Below are positions 1 to 9,336 of a stretch of DNA of 27,022 nucleotides, in pieces. This DNA is from Penium margaritaceum (lineage: Eukaryota; Streptophyta; Zygnematophyceae; Desmidiales; Peniaceae), in contig SZWC01018997.1 in the NCBI GenBank assembly GCA_023375785.1, forward strand, positions 27,510-54,531, in the 5' to 3' direction. The position numbers were made by a program, and so were the translations under genes. The stretch's first letter is position 1. Each line of letters opens with the position of its first letter. The notes under the pieces were generated by a model. That model did not search any database and was not told where the DNA came from. It saw nothing but the letters and a program-made list of their open reading frames with translations.

Positions 1-1736
1 TCTCTCTCTCTCCCTCCTCATCTCTCTCTCTCCTCTTCCTCTCCTCTTCCCCTCCTCTCTCTCCCTCTCTCCCTTCCCGACCACTCTCGCTCTCCATCTC
101 TCTCTGTCTCTCCCTCTCTCCCCCCTTCTTCCCTTCTGTCTCTCCCTCTCTCTCCTCTCTCTCCTCTCTCTCTGTCTCTCTCCCCTCTCCCACCCTCTCT
201 CTCTCTCCCTTCCTATCTCCCTCTCTCACTCTCTCCTCTCTCTCGGTCTCTCTCTCTCCTCCTCTCTCTCTGTGTCCTCTTTGTCTCTCTCCTCTCCCTC
301 TCTACGTCTCTTCCCCCTCTCTCTCCCTCTCCATCTCCTCTCTCCATCTCTCTCCCCTTTCCCTCTCTCTCTCTCTCCTTCACACTCTTCCTCCCTCTCT
401 CCGTCTCTCTGTCTCCTTTTCTCACACACTCCCTCTCTCTCCCTTCTCTCCTCGCTCTCCATCTCTTTCCTCTCTCTGCTCTCCCTCTCCCCTCCACATC
501 CGCTCCCCCGGTCCCCATGCATTCTGCTCCACCGCCTCCATCATTCCTGTCACTACTTCATCGGCTCCAACGGCTTTTGGCTCGGCGTTCGGCCCTGGTC
601 CGCGGCGTCGTTCGGCTCTCCCTCGCTCCTCCCCCTGTAATCCCCTCCGGCACCTGAGCTCTCTCCCTTCGCTGCGTTCGCTCTCACCCTCCTCGACGGT
701 CCGCGTTCTCGGTCGTTCGCCACCACCTTTCCCTCCCCCTCCTCTCCCCTCGGGCCCTTCCGGCTCCCTCCTGTCCCACTCCTCCTCCCTTCCCCGGCCT
801 CTCCTCTCTGCTTCCTCCGTCCTCGCCGCCACCCTCTCCTCCAGCGCGACGTCTCTCCCTCCTCCATCGCCTCTTTCCCTTCCTCTCCCTCCCTCTCTAT
901 CCGTCCCTTCCATCATCACTGTCTCTCCCTCCCCTCCTCTTCTCTCCTCTCCTTCCTTTTTCTCTCCTCTCTCCCCTGTCTTGCTCTCTCCCCTCTCCTT
1001 CTCACTCCCCTCTCGCCTCTTTCCCCCCCCCCTCTCTCCCTCTCCTCTCTCCCCTTCCATCTCACTTCCCTTCCTTTCTATCCCCTCTTCCTCTCTCTCT
1101 CTCCTCTCCCTACTCCCCTCCCCTCCTCTCTACTGCCCCTACCCTCGCTGCCACCCTCTTCTCTTGCGACCCCTCCCCTCAATTCTCCCTCAATTGCTCG
1201 TTCCCTTCCCCTTTCTCGTTCTGTCTTCCTCCTCCCTCTCCTCCTTCTTTCCTCTCTATCTTCTCTCTTCTTCTTCACCTCTTTCCCCCTCTCTCTCTCC
1301 TCTCCCTTCGTCTCTCTCCATTTGTTCTCTTCCTCATCCGTGCGTTCCTTCCCTCTGTTTTTGTCTCTTGCTCTCTTTCGATTTTCCCTCCTTGTTCCAT
1401 CCTCCCGTTCCTCCTCTCTTTCCTCTCGCATCCTCTCCCTTACCCCTCCCTCTTCTCTCTCCTTTCCTCCATTCTCTTTTCTTGTTCTTCTACCTTCTCT
1501 TGCCTCGTGTCTCTGTTATCTCCCTTCTTTTCTCCCTTGTGGTTCCCATTCGCGCGCTGTTCCCCTGCCGTTTCATGTGTCGTTCCCTGGTCCTCCCCCT
1601 CTTCTTTGTGTTTCGCGTGTCTTGCCGGCCCCTCGTTGGCCTCGACCCCTCTCCCTTTTTCCCCTTCTTCCCTCGCTTTGTTTCTCCCTCCTTCCCTCCT
1701 CCTTTAAAGAACATCCCTAAATATACACTGTTCACT
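1..1736 (+). repeat. Pyrimidine-rich (CT) leader / low-complexity tract
   Basis: The + strand is almost pure C and T for long stretches (1-490 and about 720-1690), mainly interrupted CTCTCT and CCCTCTC motifs. A more mixed GC-rich patch sits at about 491-720. Such tracts contain few A and so lack stop codons on the + strand. The long open frames on both strands here are compositional artefacts rather than genes. A TAAATATA motif lies at 1718-1725, only 12 bases before the gag ATG, too close for a normal TATA box serving that start. The tract probably forms the 5' untranslated leader of element A, since element B also has kilobases of CT-rich DNA between its LTR and its coding part. Confidence 0.8.
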
Positions 1737-3244
1737 ATGGCTCTTCACTCCTCTTCCCCCCTCACTGCTCGGTCTCCGTGTAGCCGCCTCTTCCTTTCTT
1801 CTCTTGCTCCGCCTCTAGTGTCGTGTAGTGCCATGCCTGAGCTCGGTCTCGCTGGTGCTCTGGCGGCTGTGGCAGGTGCTAGAGCCGCTCGCGCTGAAGC
1901 ACAGTTCGTTGATTCCCCCTCCCGTGCTCCCAGTCCCCCTACGTCCGATGGCTCCAGTCTTGACGACGATTCCTCCACCCTCTCTCCTCGGTCCGCCACG
2001 GCCGCCGCTGTCACCTCTGCCCTCGTCGCTCTTCGTGCTCCTCTCCCTCCACCCCCTCCCACACAACCCGCCCCTCCTCACGATCCCCACGCGCTCCTCT
2101 CGACAGCCATTGTCGATGCCCTCGCGGCTCGTCCTGTTCTTGACCAGTCCATCGCCCCGCCTCCCCTCGGTGGTCCTTCGGTCCACCCTCTCCACGCCGG
2201 CTTCGCCCGCGGACGTGCATGGACGGGCGGCGCCGACGCTCTGGGCCGCACGGTTCCTCCCGGTAGTGGTGGGGTTCCTGCCGCTGGCGGTGCCTCTACT
2301 GGTGTCCTTCGTGCCGTGGCCGGTGCGGGTGGTGGTGCGGCGGCTGGCGTCGGCGGTGGTGCTCTCCCTGCTGGTATCGGTGGAGCCGCTGTCGCTACTG
2401 GAGGCTCCGGTGCGGCAGGTGGTGCAGTTTTCCCCGGCGTTGGTGGGGGAGCTACTGTCGTCGGTGCTGGTGCTGCGGCTAGAGGTGCCGCTATCGTTGG
2501 AGGTGCAGCTCCCGCCAGAGGTTCTGCTCCCGCTGGCGGTGCTGCTGTCGCTGGAGGTAATGCTCCCGGGGACCCTCATGCTGCGCTCGCTTGCACTGAG
2601 GCTCGCCTCAACGCTATGACCTTGGCCGTCGCTCAGCTCCTTAGCCATGGTCTTCGCCCTACCGTCTCGCCGATGCCCCTCACCTCCGCTCCGAGCCACG
2701 CTGCTGGCACACCCTTCAGCGAGTGGTCTGCTCGTTTTGTCTCGTGGGCGCACATGCATGATCTGTGGGAGCACTACGATCTAGCTCCCACCGTTCCCAT
2801 CACACACCCTGACCATGCTCCCCTCGCCTTTCACCTTCTTTATTCCGCCGCCCCAACCATAGCCCTCCGCCAGCTTGATCGCTTCGCCCCGACCACCACC
2901 CTCCCCGCTCGGCCTCGTGAGGCGTGGGCTGCACTTCTGGCTCTGTACTCTTCAGACTCCTTTTGCTTCGCTACCTCTCTCCTCTCTGACCTTCGGACTC
3001 TTCATCGCCGTCCAGACGAGTGTTTGGGTGCCTATCTCGGCCGTGCAGAGCTCCTACAGAGCGAGCTTCTCGTTACAGGCGCCTCTCTGACTGATCAGGC
3101 CTTCGTCACATCCGTTGTCGCTGGCCTCGGTCCTGCTTTCTCCGGTGCCCTCACTTCCTTCCCCCTCGCTCTCACTCTTCAGGTCGCATATCAGACCCCT
3201 GGAGCCGTTTGGCCCGTCTTGCTAGACGGGCTCCGCTCTTTTAG
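1737..3244 (+). pseudogene. gag: Ty1/copia Gag (capsid part), frameshifted at its 3' end
   Basis: The frame opens with ATG at 1737, the first ATG after the CT leader; a second at 1833 is possible. The first ~80 residues are Ala/Ser/Pro-rich. A Gly/Ala/Val-rich low-complexity insert follows at about 2230-2570. The capsid-like core at about 2695-3175 resembles the UBN2/Retrotran_gag_2 family, with a W-x-x-x-F-x-x-W pattern near its start, then AW..L..LYSSDS and a C-terminal GLGPAFSGAL segment. In retrotransposons Gag forms the virus-like particle that packages the RNA. After about 3180 the likely coding frame moves back by one base, so the zinc knuckle and pol lie in a different frame. There is no clear slippery heptamer, so I read this as damage. 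In the new frame a TAG lies at 3242-3244. Confidence 0.75.
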
Positions 3245-3424
3245 GCGGTCTCGCAGCCTGCTGTCCCTTCCCCTGAGCCTCTCCTGCCTGATGTTCTACC
3301 TGGTCTCCTCCCTGCTCCGGCAGCACATGCACTTGCCGTTCGTGCTCCACCGGGCGGTGGCGGTGCTCGTTAGCCCACATGCTGGAACTGTGATGTAGTG
3401 GGCCATCGTCATGATATGTGTCCA
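3245..3424 (+). pseudogene. gag: Gag nucleocapsid part with CCHC zinc knuckle
   Basis: A Pro/Ala/Gly-rich stretch leads to CWNCDVVGHRHDMC at 3380-3421, a perfect CX2CX4HX4C zinc knuckle of the retroviral nucleocapsid type, which binds element RNA. It lies in the same frame as the downstream protease and integrase and one base back from the capsid frame. A TAG at 3371-3373 sits three codons before the first Cys. If the capsid frame were used up to about 3374 and the shift came later, this stop and the one at 3242 would be bypassed. The Pro/Ala/Gly composition of the knuckle frame makes an earlier shift more likely. The knuckle itself is intact. Confidence 0.8.
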
Positions 3425-4200
3425 TTTCCTCGAGTCCCTAACCTTCGTGACCGCGTTGCGCGTCAGCGTGCTCTCCTTCGTGGTCGTGCTTATATTGCTC
3501 CTGGTGGTCCTCCCCCAGCTGCAGTCCTTGCGGTGCCTCCCCCGCTTGGCCATGTTCATCCGCCACTAGTACCCGAGGTACCTCCCCCACTTACGGAGGA
3601 TGCGATCATCGCTCTCATTCGTCGCGTGTTCGCTGGGGGTTTTCTCGGCGGCCCTCCGCCTACTGGTACGTCTCCCATGTTTGATCTCCTTCCTACCCCC
3701 TCCCCTTGTTCCACTCCCAGTTCTCACTTGGCTGTTGATAGTCTACCTTCCACCTCCCCCCGCACGACTGCATTCTGTCTCCTCTCCGGCACTGAGCGCG
3801 TCGTAGCTCCGTCCTGGGTGGTAGATGGTGCCGCGACCGATCACATGTGTCACGTTCGCACGTTGTTTAGAGAGTTCAGTCTGGTCTCCATAATCACATC
3901 GGTGTACACGGCGGATGGGGCCCCCTTGCCCGTGCTCGGTGTTGGCATGATTTGCCTTACCTCTTCGGTCGGCTCCCTCACGCTGACCTCTGTTCTCTAC
4001 GTCCCCGCTCTTGATTTTTCTCTTCTCTCTGTGCCGACCCTTGACGTGTGCGGATTTTCCACTACTTACGCCCTCAGCCTCGTCGCTATCACTGATCGCG
4101 CTAGTGGGCGCGTCGTCCTCCGTGGCCACCGCCCTCTCGGTGAGGGCCTGTACCAGGTTCTTGGACCGCATTCGGATTCTGCCCCCGCGGCGGACGCCGT
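3425..4200 (+). pseudogene. pol: Copia protease and pre-integrase region, altered active site
   Basis: This continues the zinc-knuckle frame without a stop. A Pro-rich linker is followed by WVVDGAATDHMC near 3815-3850, which aligns with the copia aspartic-protease motif normally containing Asp-Ser-Gly-Ala before T-x-H-M. Here the catalytic Asp (3824-3826) is kept, but the next residues are Gly-Ala-Ala instead of Ser-Gly-Ala, so the catalytic loop is probably inactive. The segment with YVPALDFSLLSVPTLDVCG at about 3999-4055 is typical of the copia protease C-terminus, where the chain continues into the pre-integrase domain. The protease would release Gag and Pol proteins inside the particle. 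Confidence 0.75.
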
Positions 4201-5158
4201 TGCACTCGTCGCCCTTTCTCGCTCCGCTCACTCTCATCTTCTTCATCGTCGTCTTTGCCATCTTCCCTCCCCTGCCGTGGCCTCCCTTCTCCGCACACTT
4301 CCCGCTGCCGGCCACTCCGACCCCTCCTTCCGCGCCCCATGCGCTACCGATTGCACCTTTTGTGCTATCAGCAAGATGCATCGCCTTCCCTTTCCGTCCT
4401 CCCCCTCTCGCGCGTCTGCCCCTCTGGAGCTCGTGCACGCTGACATCCTTGGTCCGCTCCAGGATGAGTCTCTCGCTAAGCATGCCACGTATGTTCTCAG
4501 CTTGATGGACGATTATTCTTGTTACACATGGGTCTTTTTCCTCCGAGCAAAGAGCGATGTTGCTCAGACCATCCAGTCATGGTATGTGTCTGCTCAGCGG
4601 CAGAGTCATCACCATTTGATGTGTTTTTGGTCTGACCGCGGCGGTGAGTTTTTTGGCGCCATGGCATCATTCTTCGATCGGGAGGGTGTGGTTCATGAGC
4701 TCTCTGCTCCCTATTGTCCGCTGCAGAATGGGGTTGCCGAGCGCTGGAACCGCACGCTCATTGAGGGCGTCCGTACGATGATGGCTGAGGCCGGCTTTCT
4801 TGATCACGGCTGTAGCTTCTGGTCTGAGGCGGCTCAATATCGTACATGGGTTTGGAACCGCATCCCTCATGGTCCCCTCCCTCCCGACACCACGCCATTC
4901 CAACTGTTCTTCGGTCGACGTGCAGACCTCAGTTAGGCCGTGGTTTGGGGGACCATGGCCACTGTTTACCTGGTTCCTATTTCTCGACCCGGCAAGCTTG
5001 ATCCACCTGGTCGTCTCTGTGTCTCCCTTGGGGTTGCCCCTCACTCTTGGGCCCACCGGTTTTGGGACCCCATTGCTCATCGCCTCGTTGAGTCCTATCA
5101 TGCTTGCTTCTTTGAGCAGATGACATACGGCGCCTATCGCATGGACCGTTGTCTCCCC
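4201..5158 (+). pseudogene. pol: Copia integrase with intact DDE residues, one TAG stop
   Basis: The N-terminal HHCC zinc site is visible as HRRLCH near 4245 and C..C in DCTFC near 4355. The catalytic core follows: Asp in HADILGP (4442-4444), Asp in SDRGGEF (4634-4636) and Glu in NGVAERWNRT (4739-4741). All three DDE residues are present. The family function is insertion of the double-stranded cDNA into host DNA. A TAG at 4934-4936 interrupts the conserved region just after the core, where related proteins have the LS-x-LRVFG motif. The same frame resumes at once with VVWG and a recognisable post-integrase segment (DPPGRLCVSLG, RFWDPIAHRLVESYHACFFEQ) to about 5158. The stop is thus a point change, not the end of the protein. 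Confidence 0.88.
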
Positions 5159-6480
5159 TCCCCGGCCTCTGCCATGGCCTACACCTCCGACGGCCTTGTG
5201 ATCGCTGGTGCTCCCTCTCCCTCCCTGCCTGCCTCTGTGTCCCCCACGTCGCCTCCTTTGCACCCCCCCACCACCTTCTCTCCTCCTGAGCCCCCACCAC
5301 CCGTCCCATTTTCGACCTCTCACCCCCTCCCTTCCCTCTCTACCTTCTTCCAACCCTCCATCAGTACCTTACCACCCCGTCCTAGTGCTCCTTCCTCTCT
5401 CCCCATGCCTACTATGGGTGGATCCCTTCCTGCGTCTCTCTCCCCTCCTCCCCCTGCTCCATCGTTTCCTACACTACCACTCGTTCCACCAGCCTCGTCA
5501 CCGGTTGCTCCTCTCGCGCCCCCCTCCCCCCCCTCCCCTCCCTTCCTCTCACCGCCGAGGCGGTCCCCCGCCTACCTCTCCTCTCCCGCCGCTTTTGTCG
5601 TCTCCTACGCCATCCCTGACCTTCCCCCCAGGCTTTCCCTCCTCCCCTCCCCAGGCTCCCCCTCCCCTGATCGCGGCCCAGGCCCTGGGCTCCCCTCGTC
5701 CGCTCACCACTCCCACCTACGTCGATCCTATCCTCCTCTCTATGGAGGACGTCCCTAAGGACGTACCTCCACGCGCATCCTCTCCCGTCGGTCTCGCGGG
5801 TGACCCTGTCCTTGTCGCTATTTCGCCATTCCCCCCGTCTTCGCCCACCTCCCCCCCTATTGCACCACCCGCCTCCATTGCCGTCGTTCTCCCTCTTGTC
5901 GATGTCCTCTCCCAGGAGACTCTTCCTCCCCTCCCCTTCCCCTCCCGGTCCGCCTTGTCACCTGCTCTTCTCCCTTCTCCACCTCCTTCGGCGGTGTCCC
6001 CCAGCCCTCCTCCCTTGAGTCCAGACTCCCTTCTCGGTGTTCCCCCTCAGCCGCACTCGCGGATGCGGACTCATGCTGCCTGGGTTCGTCCTCCCCTCCT
6101 ACCGACTCCCTCCCTGCCATCTCCCCGCGCACCCTCTCCTGGCCCGCACCTTTCTGTTTCTTCGCTTTCTCGCCCCGTCTTGGACACTCCTCCGCCCTCC
6201 TCTCCCGTCTCGTGTCGCACTCGCTCTCGCACCGCTCGTGCTCTCACCTGCACCTCAGATCCTATCTCCGCCGCTCCTCCATCCCCTCCTTCCTCTCTGC
6301 CTGCCCCTTCGCCGCCTTTGACCCCTCCCCTCTCTTCTTCACTCCCCCTCTCTCCGGAGGACTCTCCCTTCCCCCTTCCCTCCTCACCACGGTCCTCCCC
6401 TGTCGTTGCCACCCCCGCGTCCCGCCCTCTCCTACCCTACACCTTCCATCCGGGCCATCCACATGGTCTCCACTTCTTCC
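5159..6480 (+). pseudogene. pol: Pro/Ser/Leu-rich integrase-RT linker with a frameshift
   Basis: About 440 codons of Pro-, Ser-, Leu- and Thr-rich low-complexity protein join integrase to reverse transcriptase. Copia elements have a variable linker here, but this one looks long. The open frame changes by one base within C-runs at about 5550-5670: the integrase frame hits TAA at 5756-5758, while the RT frame is open through this region and onward. A basic patch, SCRTRSRTARA, lies near 6210-6245 and could act as a nuclear-localisation-like signal. That is inference from composition only. The other frames are open as well because the DNA is pyrimidine-rich, so the exact shift point cannot be fixed. 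Confidence 0.6.
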
Positions 6481-7684
6481 ATCGTGAGTTCTGCCACGCC
6501 CTTGATGTGTGCACAGACCATTGTTTTGTCAGCGCACCGGCATCTGCTGCACGTGCCCTTGCGGTCACCTCGGCCCCACCCGCTTCTCCCCTCGCCTCTC
6601 TGGATGAGTCCGACCCACTCACCCTTGCCGACGCTCTTGCTCGCCCTGACGCTGCTGCTTGGCACGCGGCCTACATCGTAGAGCTTTCCACTCTGGCTGA
6701 GCACGGTGTGCTTGAACTCGCTGACCTTCCTCCTGGTCGCACAACGATCAAGGCCAAGTGGGTCCTGCGCAAGAAATTCACCGCCTCTTGTGCCCTCGAT
6801 CGGTACAAGGCTCGCCTCACAGTGAAAGGCTACTCCCAGGTCCCCGGTGTTGACTTCACCGACACGTATGCCCCCGTCGGTCGTTTCACGAAGAGTCGTG
6901 TCGTCATCTGCCTCACAGCTCACTTTTAGTGGGAGCTCTACCAGATGGACGTGAACAACGCCTTCCTCCACGGTCATCTGGAGGAAGAGTTGTATATGGT
7001 CCAGCCCCCTGGTTTCTCTGATGGCACCGGTCGCGTCTGCCGTCTCTATCGTGCGTTCTACGGCCTTCATCAGTCTCCTCGTTGTTGGAACGAGGAAGTC
7101 TCGTCCACCCTTATCCGTGGTGGTTTCCGCCCAATCAGTCCAACCCCTCCCTGTTTGTCAGGGGCACGGCACTCCTGCTCGCCGTCATTCTTGTGTATGT
7201 CAAAGACCTTCTCATCACCTCTCCTTCATCCTCTGCGATCTCCGCGGCCAAGGGTCTTCTCTCCTCGACATATCGCATGAAGGACCTCGGTCTCGCAACC
7301 ATGTTCTTGGGCATGCAAATTGAGCGTCTCCCCGGCAGTCTGTTGGTCCATCAGGAGCGCTATGTCTAGACCCTCGCCGACCGCTTCTCTTCCGTTGTTG
7401 ACCTCTTCCGTCCTCTCTCTGCTACCTCCTCGCCCATGCCACCAGGCACCCAGCTCGCTCTCCGTGTAGCCCACGACACCCAGTCTGGTGCGCTGGAGTC
7501 CGCCATCACGTTCCAGTCCATCATTGGTGCCCTCACCTATCTGGCTGGCACCACTTGCCTGGACATCGCTTGTGCGGTGAATGTCCTTGCTCAGTACGCC
7601 CGCGAGCCCCGCACAGCTCACCTGCAGGCAGCCGCGTACGTCCTCTGCTATGTCCTTGGCTCGGCCAGGGCTGGTCTGGTCTTT
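6481..7684 (+). pseudogene. pol: Copia reverse transcriptase, broken (stops, frameshift, YVKD)
   Basis: RT motifs run in order: KAKWVLRKK, YKARLTVKGYSQVPGVDF, TYAPVGR, then QMDVNNAFLHGHLEEELYM with the first catalytic Asp at 6948-6950, PPGF, and YGLHQSPRCW. A TAG at 6927-6929 interrupts the same frame just before WELYQMDV. A single-base deletion near 7128-7135 moves the frame back by one, after which NPSLFV and the active-site strand continue. The hallmark YVDD reads YVKD: the first Asp is Lys (7202-7204), which would abolish polymerase activity. Downstream thumb-like segments (YRMKDLGLATMFLGMQIE, ALTYLAGTTCLDIACAVN) are clear, with another TAG at 7367-7369. RT copies the packaged RNA into cDNA. 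The family call is very secure. Confidence 0.92.
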
Positions 7685-8185
7685 TAGGCCGGGTCTGGTG
7701 TACCGCTCTTGGAGGGTTACGCTGACAGTGACTACGCTCGCGACTCCAACGCTCACAGCGGCAATGGCTTCGTCTTTCTTTTGGGCTCTGTTGCTGTCTC
7801 ATGGCGTAGTGGGAAACAAGGATACGTGGCTCGTAGCACTGGGGAGGCTGAGTACATGGCTCTGGGCGGTGCTGCCGCCGAGGCCGTGTGGCTCCGTCGC
7901 CTTCTCGACAAACACCACCTTCCCACCCCGGCTGTGTCCCTCCACACGGACAGTGAGAGCGGGCTGGCCATTGCCCGGAATGCTGGTGCCCTTCATCGCC
8001 GCACCAAACACATCAATGTTGAACACCACTACGTGCGCGATGTTGTTAAGACAGGCGATGTCTCTCTCCGGTTCATCTCTGCTCAGTACCAGCTCGCAGA
8101 CTTTCTCACAAAGGCTCTACACCAGCCTGCCTTTGCCGCGAGTATTGCTGCGGTCGGCCTCCGTACCCTTCCCCCGATGGACTGA
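7685..8185 (+). pseudogene. pol: Copia RNase H domain, ends at TGA
   Basis: After a TAG at 7685-7687 the frame is open to TGA at 8183-8185. RNase H motifs are clear: YADSDYA (first catalytic Asp 7724-7726), GEAEYMALG (Glu 7850-7852), LHTDSESG (Asp), then RTKHINVEHHYVRDVV and ADFLTKAL, the usual copia C-terminus. The domain removes RNA from the RNA-DNA hybrid during cDNA synthesis. Two positions differ from the usual family pattern: GNG instead of SGY-like residues near 7760, and RSTGEAEY instead of LSSTEAEY. The natural end of pol is a TGA, whereas the stops inside pol are all TAG. The same 3' coding end is present in element C from 25029. Confidence 0.92.
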
Positions 8186-8924
8186 TGCCCCTCCTTCCTT
8201 TTGCTGTTCTCTCTGCCTGCATCCCTTGGTCCTCTGCTCGATGACCACTTGCATGTCCCACCCGCATTCGTGCACTCGATATAGGTCTTCTTCCCTGCGT
8301 GTGTCCATCCCCTACAGGATCTTCTGTACTCGCCGTCCCTCGTCACCGAGCTTGTGTTTTCCTGCCTCTTTCCTCCCGTTCTCCCCCCTCCCACATCGTG
8401 TATGTGTGCCTCTGGACGTTGGTGTGCAGGTCCTTGACCACGCGACCCTGTCCCTGGCGGCGTGCCATTCCGCACGCGCTCCTCCGGTGGGACGGTGTCG
8501 TTTGGCTTGACACCTCGGGTGGGGTGCTTCTGGCGGGGCCCTTCTGGTGGTCTACCTCTGGGTGGTGCTCGCTCCCGGCGGGGCGCTCCTTGCTGGATGC
8601 CTCTGGCTAGACACTACTAGAGGGGCGCTACTGGAGGGGCGCTACTGGAGGGGCGCTTCTAGCAAGGCGCCACTGGTGGGGTGCCACTGGAGGAGTACTT
8701 CTCAAGGGGTGCTCTTAGCGGGCTCCACCTGGGTGATGCCCTCAGCTGGGTGCTGCTGGATGCCTGCTCCTGGGGAGGTGCCTCTGGGTGAGGGCCTCTG
8801 GTTGGCTGTCCACCGATGGGGTGCTCATGTCTTGGTGCTCCTCTTAATTCCTCATGGTCCTTGCAAGCTTGTGGTGTGGTGTTCAAGCTTTTGCTTGGGG
8901 CATCCACCCTCGCTTACGCTATCA
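8186..8924 (+). other. 3' untranslated part of element A with G-rich minisatellite
   Basis: No coding potential is evident after the pol TGA. A segment at about 8205-8260 (TGCCTGCATC ... CTCTGCTCGATGACCAC) is shared with element C, where it is duplicated. From about 8517 to 8840 the DNA consists of degenerate units of about 15 bp around GGGGCGCTACTGGA or GGGGTGCTTCTGGC. Element C has a similar tract at 25886-26090. The last ~60 bases before the LTR also align with element C. No polypurine tract directly precedes the LTR. Confidence 0.65.
8517..8840 (+). repeat. Degenerate ~15-bp G-rich minisatellite (3' UTR of element A)
   Basis: Repeated GGGGYGCT(A/T)CTGG-like units are obvious by eye, with adjacent near-identical copies at about 8621-8660. 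Runs of three or four G recur roughly every 12-15 bases. The loops are long for a stable G-quadruplex, so that idea is weak. The equivalent tract in element C has the same core word GGGGTGCTCCT, which shows it belongs to the element family. Confidence 0.65.
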
Positions 8925-9240
8925 TGTTAAAGCAGCAAACGTTTTCTATCGTTTAGGGTTAGCTAGCCTAGTTCAGTCCTTGACTTTTGCTTGCACGTAC
9001 TTCTTGCAAGACGTGCGTCCACTTACACTCGGAGTTCGAGGGACACGCTTGACGTTCGCCCAAGCTGGGACACCTGTGTCTCGCGTGGTTCACCACATGA
9101 TGTGGCGAGCCACGCAAGACCTGGGGTGCGACCCGATAGGGGTCACGCACCCAGGCCTCTCGAGCTCACTTTTCCATTCATCGAACGTAATTTCGCTCTC
9201 GATCTATCCTAAATATCTCTAAGTCCTCAACTTCTCGATC

Positions 9241-9317
9241 CTCCCCTCACAACTCTTGAGAGCGACCCCCCTCACAGCTCTCGAGAGCTCTCCCCCCTCA
9301 CGGCTTTTGAGAGCTCC
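9241..9317 (+). repeat. Three LTR repeat units with CTCTYGAGAG palindromes
   Basis: Three successive units of about 26 bases each combine CCCCTCAC with a palindromic core: CTCTTGAGAG, CTCTCGAGAG and CTTTTGAGAG. The middle one extends to a perfect 14-bp palindrome, AGCTCTCGAGAGCT, at 9276-9289. Element C has the same arrangement at about 26660-26730. They could be protein-binding sites or RNA hairpins; nothing here decides between these. Confidence 0.7.
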
Positions 9318-9336
9318 CCATCTCTCACAAGATAAG

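Noticed and set aside
213..1060. Arg/Glu/Gly-rich ORFs on the - strand and Ser/Leu/Pro-rich ORFs on the + strand
   Set aside because: Compositional artefacts of the CT tract.
1718..1725. TATA box for gag
   Set aside because: TAAATATA lies only 12 bases upstream of the ATG and deep inside the element, so it cannot serve as a normal promoter for that start.
1500..1736. 5' LTR of element A just upstream of gag
   Set aside because: No TGTT...CAACA segment, no hairpin or CCCCTCAC units and no TGGTATC primer site are found in 1-1736, so the 5' LTR must be off-window or lost.
3180..3245. Programmed -1 frameshift between gag and pol
   Set aside because: The frame does move back by one, but no X XXY YYZ heptamer or downstream structure is evident. 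Ty1/copia elements of plants usually encode one polyprotein, and other frameshifts in this copy are clearly damage.
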